A stretch of 42,282 bases of DNA, from the NCBI RefSeq assembly GCF_016901695.1, contig NZ_JACJKS010000019.1:1-42282 (forward strand). The letters are read 5' to 3'. The translations under genes were made by a program, and so were the position numbers. The notes beneath the pieces are model-generated. The model saw only the letters and a list, made by a program, of their open reading frames with translations. It was not told the DNA's origin and ran no database searches. This stretch comes from Mordavella massiliensis (GTDB lineage Bacteria; Bacillota; Clostridia; Lachnospirales; Lachnospiraceae). Below are positions 34,118 through 41,995 of this stretch, in pieces. Numbering within the stretch: position 1 is the first letter of the stretch; each line of letters opens with the position of its first letter.

Positions 34118-34951
34118 TTACAGCTCCAAAAGCCATCTGATCCCCTCCGCGACGCCGTCTTCATCGTTGGATCCGGCCATGTGGTCCGCCGCGCGGATGC
34201 ACGCCTCAGAGGCATTGGCCATGGCGATCCCGATCCCGGCCAGCCCCAGCATCCCGCTGTCATTGTCCCCGTCCCCGAAGGCGGCCGCACCCTGCAGCTT
34301 CAGTCCCAGATGCTCCAGGAGAAAGCCAAGAGCCGGTCCCTTGCCTGCCTCGCTGTGGGACACTTCCAGAAGCTGGGGCACGGAGGACGTCACATAGATG
34401 CCCGGCACCTCCTTTTCAAGGAGCCTCCAGAGCCGTTTCTTCTTCTCCTCGCCCCTGACCACCACATCCAGGCAGTCCAGTTCGTCTGCCCCGGCATGTT
34501 CCCGTATAAAGGACTCCATATCGTCCACCGGCGTTCTCGTCCGCCTGATATAGCCGACTGCCGCCGGCATGGCGCCGAACCGGACCGGATCCTCCACATA
34601 TGCTTTCTGTGCGTAGGCCTTCCCGTCGACAAACGCCTCGTAGGCCACATTCTCCGGCCCTGTCAGCCCAAGGACCGCTTCGCACGCCGGCTCCGGCAGT
34701 GTATATTTGCGCAGGTATCTGCCTGTATACAGATCCACCACGGCGGTCCCGTTGGATGTGATGGCGTAGCGGATCCCCGGGATTGCAAGGATCTCCTCCG
34801 GCAGGGAGCCAAGCGGCCGCCCGCTGGCCGGGATCACACAGATCCCCCTCTCCAGCGCCTCCGCGACAGCCCGCCTTGTCCCTATGCTCAGTTCCCCCCT
34901 GCTGTTCAGCGCCGTGCCGTCCAGATCCAGGGCAATACTTGTGATCTTCAT
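34118..34951 (-). CDS. Cof-type HAD-IIB family hydrolase
   Basis: A 277-residue haloacid dehalogenase-type phosphatase. Motif I is ALDLDGTALNS (Asp9, Asp11), motif II ASGRPLGS and TSNGT, motif III/IV K-x-FGDGDNDSGML, with the C2B cap between. Family members dephosphorylate sugar phosphates or cofactors such as FMN or PLP; the substrate cannot be read from sequence. It starts 2 nt after the threonine aldolase stop and is co-transcribed with it. Confidence 0.9.
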   Translation of the reverse strand: MKITSIALDLDGTALNSRGELSIGTRRAVAEALERGICVIPASGRPLGSLPEEILAIPGIRYAITSNGTAVVDLYTGRYLRKYTLPEPACEAVLGLTGPENVAYEAFVDGKAYAQKAYVEDPVRFGAMPAAVGYIRRTRTPVDDMESFIREHAGADELDCLDVVVRGEEKKKRLWRLLEKEVPGIYVTSSVPQLLEVSHSEAGKGPALGFLLEHLGLKLQGAAAFGDGDNDSGMLGLAGIGIAMANASEACIRAADHMAGSNDEDGVAEGIRWLLEL

Positions 34952-34953
34952 AT

Positions 34954-35988
34954 CTACAGCGCCCCGATATCCCGGATCAGCGCCTCCACATCCTCCTCCC
35001 GCGTAGCCCAGCTCGCGCAGAAGCGCACGCAGAACCGCCCGTCCTTTGTCCGGAACTGCTTCTCATAGATATGGTTCACAGCCAGCTTCTCCATCTGCTC
35101 TTCTGTGAGAAGCACAAACTGCTGGTTCGTGGGGCTCTCGATATACGCCTGGATCCCCTTCCTCTCAAAGGCTTCCCGGATCCGCATGGCGTATATGTCC
35201 GCCTGCCTGGTGATGGCAAAGTACAGCCCATCCTGAAAGAGCGTGTAGAACTGCAGCCCCAGCACCCAGCCCTTGGCCAGCAGGCCGCCGTTCTGCTTCA
35301 TATAATTGCGGAAATGGTCCTTCAGCCCGTCATTGACAATGACCACTGCCTCCCCCATCATGGCGCCGCACTTGGTGCCGCCGATGTAGAAGATGTCCGC
35401 CGCCGCTGCGATATCCGCCAGCGTCACATCCGTGGCCCCGCAGCCAAGGCCGTATCCCAGCCTGGCGCCGTCCACCATAAGATACAGGTCGTACTCCCGG
35501 CAGACTGCACGGATCTCCTCCAGCTCCCGCTTCGTGTAGACTGTCCCGAACTCCGAGGGGAACGACAGAAAGACCATCTTGGGCTGGGTCACGTGCTCCG
35601 GCACGTCGCTTGTCCGGTATCCCTCCGCTTCTTTTCTCACAGCCTCCGCCGTGATCTTGCCGTCCACACCAGGCACCACATGGATCTTGTGCCCGGTATT
35701 TTCCACCGCCCCTGTCTCGTGCACCTGGATATGCCCGGAATCGGCGCAGATGATCCCCTGGTAGGGCCGCAGCGCCGCCGCGATCATCGTGTAGTTTACC
35801 TGGGTGCCGCCCAGCATGAAATGGATGTCCGCGTCCGCGCCGCCCAGATATTTCCGGATCTCATCCGCCGCTTTCGCGCACCACTCATCCAGTCCGTACC
35901 CCTCAAAGCTCTCCTCGTTCGTGTCGGCAAACGCCTGCAAGATCGCCGGGTGCGCGCCCCGGTTATAGTCGTTGTTCCATCTGATCAT
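34954..35988 (-). CDS. Low-specificity L-threonine aldolase
   Basis: A 344-residue PLP enzyme of the threonine aldolase/beta-eliminating lyase family that splits L-threonine or allo-threonine into glycine and acetaldehyde. LGGTQVNYTMI at 59-69, MVDGARLGYG with Asp173, and the PLP lysine Lys206 in YIGGTKCGAMMGE are visible. An in-frame ATG at 36021 would add 11 residues but lacks a site; the ATG at 35988 has GGAGG 9 nt upstream. Confidence 0.9.
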   Translation of the reverse strand: MIRWNNDYNRGAHPAILQAFADTNEESFEGYGLDEWCAKAADEIRKYLGGADADIHFMLGGTQVNYTMIAAALRPYQGIICADSGHIQVHETGAVENTGHKIHVVPGVDGKITAEAVRKEAEGYRTSDVPEHVTQPKMVFLSFPSEFGTVYTKRELEEIRAVCREYDLYLMVDGARLGYGLGCGATDVTLADIAAAADIFYIGGTKCGAMMGEAVVIVNDGLKDHFRNYMKQNGGLLAKGWVLGLQFYTLFQDGLYFAITRQADIYAMRIREAFERKGIQAYIESPTNQQFVLLTEEQMEKLAVNHIYEKQFRTKDGRFCVRFCASWATREEDVEALIRDIGAL

Positions 35989-36039
35989 ACCTTCGTTCCT
36001 CCTGCTCCCGGGCGGAATCACCCCGCCCCTTTCCCCACC

Positions 36040-36068
36040 ATTGTATACGATAAAAAAAATCCTGACAA
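36040..36068 (-). promoter_or_regulatory. Promoter of the threonine aldolase operon
   Basis: TTGTCA (36063-36068, minus strand), 17-nt spacer, TACAAT (36040-36045), about 50 nt before the start codon. Confidence 0.7.
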
Positions 36069-36104
36069 CCTCCGGCGCAGCCTCTACCCAATTTCACCGC
36101 TTTG

Positions 36105-36137
36105 TGCTATGTTAGAAGCAGCGCCGGCCATGCCGGC
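36105..36137 (+). promoter_or_regulatory. Extended -10 and leader palindrome of the GH3 gene
   Basis: TGC-TATGTT (36105-36113) is the likely -10 region. Near the transcript start stands GCCGGC-CAT-GCCGGC (36123-36137), a perfect short hairpin or operator. Confidence 0.5.
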
Positions 36138-36168
36138 AACCGTTTAAAAGAAAGGATAGGGAAACACT

Positions 36169-38463
36169 ATGGAACGAGACATCAGATCCATCGTAAAACA
36201 GATGACGCTGGAAGAAAAAGCCGGCATGTGCTCCGGCAGTGACTTCTGGCACTTAAAAGGCGTAAAGCGCCTTGGCATCCCGGAGGTGATGGTGAGCGAC
36301 GGCCCTCACGGCCTGCGCAAACAGAACGACAAGGCGGACCACCTGGGCGTAAATGAGAGCATCAAAGCCGTCTGCTTCCCGACCGCCTGCGCCACCGCCT
36401 GCTCTTTTGACCGGGACCTTCTGCAGGAACTGGGCGAGGCGCTGGGCGACGAGTGCCAGGCAGAGGACGTGTCTGTCATCCTGGGCCCCGCTGTAAACAT
36501 CAAGCGCTCCCCCCTTTGCGGGCGCAACTTTGAGTACTTCTCCGAAGATCCCTACCTGGCATCCCAGATGGCGGCCGCCCATGTAAAGGGCGTGCAGTCG
36601 AAGAACATCGGCACCTCCCTCAAGCATTTCGCGGCCAACAACCAGGAATTCCGCCGTCTGTCTGTAGACGAAAGGATCGACGAGCGGACACTGCGGGAGA
36701 TCTACCTGGCCGCCTTTGAGACGGCTGTCAGGGAAGGGAAACCTGACACCGTCATGTGCTCCTACAACCAGATCAACGGCGAGTTCGCCTCCGAAAGCCA
36801 CTGGCTCCTCACGGAAGTCCTGCGGGATGACTGGGGCTTTGAAGGCTACGTGATGTCGGACTGGGGCGCCGTCAACCGGCGCGTGCCGGGACTGGCCGCC
36901 GGCCTGGATCTGGAGATGCCCGCAAGCGGCGGCGCCACAGATGCGGAGATCGTCTCTGCCGTAAAAGACGGCACCCTGGATGAGTCCGTCCTCGACACGG
37001 CGGTGGAGCGGATCCTGCGCATCATCTTCAAATACACGGACGGACGCCGCGCCGGCGACTTTGACCTGGAAAAACATAACCGCCTGGCGGAGCGGATCGC
37101 CGAGGAATCCATGGTCCTTCTTAAAAATGACGGCGTCCTGCCCCTTCCAAGAGAGGGCAGACAGATCGCCTTTATCGGCTCCTTTGCCGAGAAGCCCCGC
37201 TTCCAGGGCGGCGGCAGCTCCCACATCAACCCCTTCCGGATCACCGGCGCGCTGGAAGCAGCAGAGAACATGCCCCAGATCACGTGCGACATCCGCTACG
37301 CACAGGGGTATGATGTGAAGGAAGACCGGACGGACGCGGCGCTTCTTGCGCAGGCGGTTCAGACGGCGGCGGCGGCGGACGCGGCGGTGATCTTCGCGGG
37401 ACTCCCGGACTCCTTTGAGTCCGAGGGATACGACCGCAGCCACATGCGGATGCCGGACTGCCAGAACGAGCTGATCCGGGAGATCCTCAAGGTACAGCCC
37501 AACACCGTGGTCGTCCTCCACAACGGTTCCCCGGTGGAGATGCCCTGGGCGGACGATGCGCCCGCCATCCTGGAGTCCTATCTGTGCGGCCAGGCCGTGG
37601 GAGAGGCCCAGGTGCGCCTCCTCTTCGGTCTGGCGAACCCCTGCGGGAAACTGGCGGAGACCATCCCCTTCAAACTGCAGGACAATCCGTCCTACCTGAA
37701 CTTCCCCGGGGACGGACACACCGTCGGGTACCAGGAGGGCGTGTTCGTCGGCTACCGCTACTATGACACAAAAGAGATGGCTGTCCGCTATCCCTTCGGC
37801 CACGGCCTGTCCTACACCACCTTCTCCTACAGCGATCTGACTCTGTCCGCGGATCAGATCAAGGATACGGACACGCTGCGCGTGTCGCTGAAAGTGAAGA
37901 ACAACGGGAACATGGCCGGCAAAGAGATCGTGCAGCTCTACGTGGCAGATCACACAGGCTGCATCTTCCGCCCCGCCAAAGAGCTGAAGAACTTTGTGAA
38001 AGTCTTCCTGGAACCGGGGGAGGAAAAGACGGTATCCATGGAGCTGGACAAGCGCAGTTTCGCCTGGTACAACACAGACCTCCACGACTGGTACGCCGCG
38101 CCGGGCGAGTACGAGATCCTGGCCTGCGCCTCCTCCCGCGACATCCGGCTGCGGGCAGCCGTGCGTCTGACGACCAGGACCCGGCTGCCCCTTGCGATCC
38201 ACCGGAACACCACGGTGGCGGAACTTCTGGCCAACCCGAAGACGGCAGCTGTCATCAGCTCCATGACCGATGCCCTGGCCGCGAATATCAGCGGGGACGC
38301 AGAGAACTCCTCGGAGGCCGCGGCAGAGGCCATCACGAAAGAGATGTCTCTTAAGATGCTGGAGAACTCCCCCTTACGCTCCTTCAAGAGTTTTGTGGGA
38401 ATGGACGAAAAGGAGCTGGCAGAGCTGATCGCCAGACTGAAGGACGCCCTGGAAACAGAATAG
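36169..38463 (+). CDS. Glycoside hydrolase family 3 beta-glucosidase
   Basis: A 764-residue cytoplasmic GH3 enzyme (no signal peptide) that removes terminal beta-linked sugars, probably glucose. Domain order is the TIM barrel (about 1-300) with MVSDGPHGLR, KHFAANNQE and the nucleophile Asp231 in GYVMSDWGA; the alpha/beta sandwich (about 310-540) with GGGSSHINPF; and a fibronectin-III-like domain (about 570-665) with PFGHGLSYTTF before it. An extra C-terminal helical region of about 90 residues (NTTVAELLANPKTAAVIS onward) follows. Substrate choice within the family cannot be fixed from sequence. Confidence 0.92.
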   Translation: MERDIRSIVKQMTLEEKAGMCSGSDFWHLKGVKRLGIPEVMVSDGPHGLRKQNDKADHLGVNESIKAVCFPTACATACSFDRDLLQELGEALGDECQAEDVSVILGPAVNIKRSPLCGRNFEYFSEDPYLASQMAAAHVKGVQSKNIGTSLKHFAANNQEFRRLSVDERIDERTLREIYLAAFETAVREGKPDTVMCSYNQINGEFASESHWLLTEVLRDDWGFEGYVMSDWGAVNRRVPGLAAGLDLEMPASGGATDAEIVSAVKDGTLDESVLDTAVERILRIIFKYTDGRRAGDFDLEKHNRLAERIAEESMVLLKNDGVLPLPREGRQIAFIGSFAEKPRFQGGGSSHINPFRITGALEAAENMPQITCDIRYAQGYDVKEDRTDAALLAQAVQTAAAADAAVIFAGLPDSFESEGYDRSHMRMPDCQNELIREILKVQPNTVVVLHNGSPVEMPWADDAPAILESYLCGQAVGEAQVRLLFGLANPCGKLAETIPFKLQDNPSYLNFPGDGHTVGYQEGVFVGYRYYDTKEMAVRYPFGHGLSYTTFSYSDLTLSADQIKDTDTLRVSLKVKNNGNMAGKEIVQLYVADHTGCIFRPAKELKNFVKVFLEPGEEKTVSMELDKRSFAWYNTDLHDWYAAPGEYEILACASSRDIRLRAAVRLTTRTRLPLAIHRNTTVAELLANPKTAAVISSMTDALAANISGDAENSSEAAAEAITKEMSLKMLENSPLRSFKSFVGMDEKELAELIARLKDALETE

Positions 38464-38485
38464 GATCCTTTCCGGCACGGATCAC

Positions 38486-38518
38486 GGCCGGCGCACAAAA
38501 GTATGCGCCGGCCCTTAT
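38486..38518 (+). terminator. Terminator of the GH3 gene
   Basis: GGCCGGCGCA (38486-38495) and its exact complement (38504-38513) form a 10-bp stem with an 8-nt loop, followed by CTTATTTTG. Confidence 0.85.
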
Positions 38519-38637
38519 TTTGTCTTATATTTTCAGAATTTATTATTCTTTTTGATTAAGTTAAAAATTTTATTGTGTATATACATCTTATATGTCAGTT
38601 ATATCAAAAAATATTTTTATTTTTTCTGATTTTTATA

Positions 38638-38666
38638 TTGACATTTCCTCTGGCATGCGGTATTAT
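38638..38666 (+). promoter_or_regulatory. Strong promoter of an SD-rich small transcript
   Basis: TTGACA (38638-38643), 17-nt spacer, TATTAT (38661-38666; overlapping TATAAT at 38664-38669). It lies in an AT-rich island (38520-38917) without any long ORF. Confidence 0.8.
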
Positions 38667-38757
38667 AATGACATCAAAAGAAAAGGAGGACGGACCACCG
38701 AAGACTTAATCTTAACCCCAAATTTTAAACGAAACTAACAGAAAGAGGTAAAGACCA

Positions 38758-38775
38758 ATGGGAACGATATTTTAA
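38758..38775 (+). other. Five-codon ORF MGTIF with ribosome site
   Basis: ATG at 38758, 9 nt after AGAGG, encoding Met-Gly-Thr-Ile-Phe then TAA. Too short to judge as a gene; listed because a second, similarly placed ORF follows. Confidence 0.3.
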
Positions 38776-38787
38776 AACGAAAATTCA

Positions 38788-38813
38788 CTATTTGAAAAAA
38801 TAGTTTCAAATAG
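38788..38813 (+). other. Hairpin A of the SD-rich transcript
   Basis: CTATTTGAAA and TTTCAAATAG form a perfect 10-bp stem with loop AAATAG. There is no U tract after it, so it is not an evident terminator. Confidence 0.6.
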
Positions 38814-38842
38814 ATATCAAATGAATAAGGAGGTAAATTCCA

Positions 38843-38860
38843 ATGGATGGAATAAGCTGA
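38843..38860 (+). other. Five-codon ORF MDGIS with consensus ribosome site
   Basis: ATG at 38843, 9 nt after AAGGAGG, encoding Met-Asp-Gly-Ile-Ser then TGA; its stop touches the terminator stem, so ribosomes on it would interfere with the hairpin. Confidence 0.35.
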
Positions 38861-38903
38861 AAATCCACTGTACCTTTAAAAATCAAAAGATACAGTGGAT
38901 TTT
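38860..38903. terminator. Terminator of the SD-rich transcript, shared with NagZ gene
   Basis: Arms 38860-38872 and 38891-38903 form a 13-bp stem with an 18-nt loop and T-rich sequence on both sides. It ends the small transcript on the plus strand and can also serve the convergent GH3 gene on the minus strand. Confidence 0.85.
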
Positions 38904-38917
38904 TCTTTTGTCCTTTT

Positions 38918-40198
38918 TTATTCCATCTCAAGCTTGATCTTCAGGATCCGGCTGACGGATTCGTTGATCCTCTCTTCCGTCAGCGTCCCCGCGTTCACCG
39001 CGTCGATCACGCCCTGGTAGGCGCTGCCGAAATCTTCCGGCATGAGCAGCATGTCCGCCCCGGCCTGCAGGGCCTTCACCGCCGCGTCGCCGGAGCCGTA
39101 CTGCTCCGTGATGGCGCCCATATTCAGGGCGTCCGTGATGACCATCCCGTCAAATCCCATCTGCTCTCTCAGCACATCCGTGATCAGCATCTGCGAGAGT
39201 GTGGCAGGTGTATTGTCCCCCGTCACGTTCGGGCAGGCGATATGGCTCACCATGATCACGCGTATCCCGTTGTCGATTCCGCTCTGGAACGGCACAAGGG
39301 CGCCGCTCTTTAACTGGTCCAGATTCTCTTCCACATAGACATAGCCCTCGTGGGAGTCCGCCGTCGTTCCCCCGTGCCCCGGGAAATGCTTGTACATGCC
39401 GATGATGCCCTGCTCGTTCAGACCCTGCAGCTCCGCCTGCGCCATGGAGGCCACAAGCTGGGGATCCGAGCCGAAGGAGCGGTACTTCACCACTTCGTTG
39501 GCCGGGTTGGTCAGCACGTCCGTATCCGGCGCCGCATCCATATTGAACCCGAGATCTTTCAGATAGGCGCCGATCTGGCTTCCGATATCGTGCGCCTCCT
39601 GGGTGTCACCCCGCTGCCCCACCTGGTTCAAATACTCAAAGACCGGCACCTGGAACGCGGAGTTGGAAGCGATCCTGGACACCTGGCCTCCCTCCTCGTC
39701 CACGGACAGGAACACGGGAAGACCACTGATCTGTCTGGCATACTGGCTCGTGTTGGAGAGCATCTGCCTCGTCTGATCCGGGTTTTGCAGGTTCTTCGCA
39801 AAGTAGATCAGCCCGCCCACCGGATGGGCCTCGTAGGCGCTCCTCGTCGCGTCCCCCGCCTGCACGGCAGTCTCCACGCCCGTGAGCTGCTCCGGCGTGA
39901 GCATGAAGAGCTGGTTCACCTTCTGCTCCAGCGTCATGCCATCCAGCGTCTCCTGCACCTTCTGCGCCAGCAGTTCCTCAGGGGAGGGTTCTTCCTTTTC
40001 TTCTTCCTGCGTCTCCTGTGCGCTGCCCGCCTGGCTGTCCTCCTCAGATGCCTGCGTATCCGCCGGCTCCTCCCGGCCTGTGTCCCGCAGGATCATGTAC
40101 GCCAGCGTTCCCAGCGCCAGCACAAGCACCACGCACAGCACAGCCAGCAGGCCCTTCCCGGACGACTCTGCCCTCCGTCCGCCCCGTCTCTTCTTCAT
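38918..40198 (-). CDS. nagZ: Membrane-anchored GH3 beta-N-acetylhexosaminidase (NagZ-like)
   Basis: A 426-residue family 3 enzyme that removes N-acetylglucosamine from muropeptides or related glycans. A basic N-terminus and one hydrophobic segment (about 17-37) make a membrane anchor or uncleaved signal, followed by an acidic Glu/Ser-rich linker (40-75) and a single TIM barrel. NagZ marks are KHFPGHGGTTADSH (270-283) with the His/Asp dyad, and the nucleophile Asp356 in GMVITDALNMGAI. An extracytoplasmic location is unlike the cytosolic NagZ of E. coli but usual in Firmicutes. It lies 14 nt after the small CxxC gene. Confidence 0.92.
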   Translation of the reverse strand: MKKRRGGRRAESSGKGLLAVLCVVLVLALGTLAYMILRDTGREEPADTQASEEDSQAGSAQETQEEEKEEPSPEELLAQKVQETLDGMTLEQKVNQLFMLTPEQLTGVETAVQAGDATRSAYEAHPVGGLIYFAKNLQNPDQTRQMLSNTSQYARQISGLPVFLSVDEEGGQVSRIASNSAFQVPVFEYLNQVGQRGDTQEAHDIGSQIGAYLKDLGFNMDAAPDTDVLTNPANEVVKYRSFGSDPQLVASMAQAELQGLNEQGIIGMYKHFPGHGGTTADSHEGYVYVEENLDQLKSGALVPFQSGIDNGIRVIMVSHIACPNVTGDNTPATLSQMLITDVLREQMGFDGMVITDALNMGAITEQYGSGDAAVKALQAGADMLLMPEDFGSAYQGVIDAVNAGTLTEERINESVSRILKIKLEME

Positions 40199-40212
40199 CG
40201 CTTCTACTCCTC

Positions 40213-40407
40213 CTACATCTGTTTTCTCACAATCTTATATTCGTCCCCATTGCGGTAATAGGGGCATACATAGTGGCTGTCCGACAGGAAACGGACATAC
40301 TCGTCCTCATCCATGTCCACATCGCAGACATAGCAGTCGTACTCTTCATCGTAGCTGTAATACGTACAGCTCTCACAACTGCCGGCAGACTTTCCCTGTG
40401 CCGGCAT
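40213..40407 (-). CDS. Small cysteine-rich protein, DUF6472-like
   Basis: A 64-residue acidic protein with cysteine pairs SCESCTYYSYDEEYDCYVCD and a final VCPYYRNGDEYKIVRKQM. The pattern, four or five cysteines between Tyr/Asp/Glu-rich stretches, is that of the small Lachnospiraceae family I know as DUF6472; function unknown, metal binding likely. The ATG directly follows the stop of the upstream gene. Confidence 0.8.
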   Translation of the reverse strand: MPAQGKSAGSCESCTYYSYDEEYDCYVCDVDMDEDEYVRFLSDSHYVCPYYRNGDEYKIVRKQM

Positions 40408-40767
40408 CTACAGCATCTCCTCTTTCTTTGCGAGGATCGCTTCCACCGCTGCGCAGGCAGGGCAGTCGCAGTATTTCGCGCCGGCCGCCTTGATCTCCTC
40501 CGCATGCTTCGCAACGCCCGCGGCCGCCTCGGCGCCGCCGAACACCTTCGCGCCGGCCTCGGATCTCGCAAACGCCGCAAGGCCGTCCACTGTCACGATG
40601 TCCTCCTCCAGCTCGGCGATATATTTCTTTGTCTCCTCAGCCTCTCGGTCCGTTCCCGCCGCATCCAGCCATGCCTGCGCGGCCTCCCTCGCCTCCCGGC
40701 TGCAGGTCGCAGCCCCGATCAGCTCCTGTGTCTTTTCCTTTACATACTCCCTGACTTCCTGTGTCAT
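40408..40767 (-). CDS. Small helical protein often labelled Hsp90 in Lachnospiraceae
   Basis: A 119-residue Ala/Glu/Lys-rich helical protein: MTQEVREYVKEKTQELIGA at the start and KYCDCPACAAVEAILAKK with a CDCPAC motif near the end. Similar proteins in Lachnospiraceae are, as I recall, annotated as Hsp90, although no GHKL ATPase or other Hsp90 domain is present here, so that name should not be trusted. The ATG at 40767 has AAGGAAGG upstream; the longer open frame has no start signal. It is first in an operon with DUF6472 and nagZ. Confidence 0.78.
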   Translation of the reverse strand: MTQEVREYVKEKTQELIGAATCSREAREAAQAWLDAAGTDREAEETKKYIAELEEDIVTVDGLAAFARSEAGAKVFGGAEAAAGVAKHAEEIKAAGAKYCDCPACAAVEAILAKKEEML

Positions 40768-40936
40768 ACAAGAACACCTTCCTTTCAAAAAATAGGTCTG
40801 CCTATATAGTAACACACTGTCCGGCCTTTTTCGATATCTGTTTCCGACTCTTTGCACATGAGGCGCCGGATGATAACCGCTTATAACAAAAGCTAATAAA
40901 AGAATACATGAAAATTAGGGAAAATTATAATTTTTA

Positions 40937-40945
40937 TGATATAAT
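40937..40945 (+). promoter_or_regulatory. Extended -10 promoter of purC
   Basis: TGA-TATAAT (40937-40945), a perfect -10 with the upstream TG, 42 nt before the purC ATG, in an AT-rich stretch. No purine riboswitch fold is seen. Confidence 0.6.
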
Positions 40946-40987
40946 AGATGAACAAAACAAGTCAAAAAGCAAAGTGAGGTATAAAAC

Positions 40988-41848
40988 ATGAAGCCAATCA
41001 AAGAAGGTAAGGTACGTGAGATCTACGACAACGGCGACAGCCTGATCATGGTCGCCACAGACCGCATCAGTTGCTTTGATGTGATCCTGAAAAATGAAGT
41101 GACGAAGAAGGGCGCTGTCCTGACGCAGATGTCCAAGTTCTGGTTCAACATGACAAAGGACATCCTTCCGAACCACATGATCTCCACAGATGTGAACGAC
41201 ATGCCCGAGTTCTTCCGCCAGCCGAAGTTCGACGGCAACAGCATGCTGTGCCGCAAGCTTGAGATGCTCCCCATCGAGTGCATCGTCCGCGGCTACATCA
41301 CAGGGAGCGGCTGGGCCAGCTACCAGAAGGACGGCACGGTCTGCGGCATCAGGCTGCCCGAGGGCCTGAAGGAGTCCGACAAGCTGCCGGAGCCCATCTA
41401 CACCCCGTCCACCAAGGCGGAGATCGGCGATCACGATGAAAATATCTCCTACGAGCAGAGCATCGCGCACCTCGAGAAATACTTCCCCGGCAAAGGTGAG
41501 GAGTACGCGCAGAAGCTGCGGGACTACACCATCGCACTCTACAAGAAGTGCGCGGACTACGCGCTGACAAAAGGCATCATCATCGCGGACACCAAGTTTG
41601 AGTTCGGACTCGACGAAGATGGCAACATCGTGCTCGGCGACGAGATGCTCACACCTGACAGCTCCAGATTCTGGCCGGCAGACGGCTATGAGCCGGGACA
41701 CGGACAGCCCTCCTTTGACAAGCAGTTTGCCCGCGACTGGCTCAAGGCCAACCCGGGCAACGACTGGACGCTGCCGGAGGACATCGTGCAGAAGACCATC
41801 GACAAATACCTCCAGGGCTACGAGATGCTGACAGGCGAGAAGCTGTAG
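40988..41848 (+). CDS. purC: Phosphoribosylaminoimidazole-succinocarboxamide synthase
   Basis: A 286-residue SAICAR synthetase that joins aspartate to CAIR with ATP in purine synthesis. It begins with KEGKVREIYDNGD, contains the signature LPIECIVRGYITGSGWASY, and later IIIADTKFEFGLDEDGNIVL and DEMLTPDSSRFWP. The length is that of the longer bacterial/eukaryotic-like form rather than the E. coli 237-residue type. GAGG lies 8 nt before the ATG. It is transcribed alone. Confidence 0.97.
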   Translation: MKPIKEGKVREIYDNGDSLIMVATDRISCFDVILKNEVTKKGAVLTQMSKFWFNMTKDILPNHMISTDVNDMPEFFRQPKFDGNSMLCRKLEMLPIECIVRGYITGSGWASYQKDGTVCGIRLPEGLKESDKLPEPIYTPSTKAEIGDHDENISYEQSIAHLEKYFPGKGEEYAQKLRDYTIALYKKCADYALTKGIIIADTKFEFGLDEDGNIVLGDEMLTPDSSRFWPADGYEPGHGQPSFDKQFARDWLKANPGNDWTLPEDIVQKTIDKYLQGYEMLTGEKL

Positions 41849-41875
41849 ATCTGCAGTATCAGGCTTTTATATACG

Positions 41876-41914
41876 GGAAGGGCGGGCAGCATCCACAGAG
41901 CTGTCCGCCCTTCC
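41876..41914 (+). terminator. Terminator of purC
   Basis: Arms 41876-41889 and 41901-41914 form a 14-bp stem with one G-U wobble and an 11-nt loop, followed by TCTTTG. Confidence 0.75.
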
Positions 41915-41954
41915 TCTTTGTGACTCTGTCACGGAACATTTCTCCGGTCCGGGT

Positions 41955-41960
41955 TATACT
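41955..41960 (+). promoter_or_regulatory. -10 box of the candidate selenoprotein gene
   Basis: TATACT, 35 nt before the start codon. A GTGAC-TCT-GTCAC palindrome (about 41921-41933) lies upstream near the -35 region; the -35 box itself is weak. Confidence 0.4.
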
Positions 41961-41995
41961 GAAGTCACAACAAAGCAGAGAAAGGAGCAGTGGCT

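Larger units (their letters stand above)
38673..38905 (+). ncRNA. Candidate small RNA with three Shine-Dalgarno sequences and two hairpins
   Basis: The predicted transcript is about 230 nt, from the promoter at 38638 to the hairpin at 38860-38903. It contains AAAAGGAGG (38681-38689), AGAGG (38744-38748) and AAGGAGG (38827-38833). The second and third lie in imperfect direct repeats (AGGTAAA-N2-CCAATGG), each with exactly 9 nt to an ATG that opens a five-codon ORF, and each followed by a hairpin: 38788-38813 (10 bp, perfect) and the terminator. No ORF longer than a few codons is present, so this is more likely a regulatory RNA or a leader-peptide array than a protein gene. I do not recognise the family. 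Confidence 0.6.

Noticed and set aside
36253-38202. 649-codon minus-strand ORF opposite the GH3 beta-glucosidase
   Set aside because: Shadow frame of a gene with full GH3 motifs.
40408-40767. Hsp90 chaperone
   Set aside because: Database-style label for this small family; the 119 residues contain no Hsp90 ATPase, middle or C-terminal domain.
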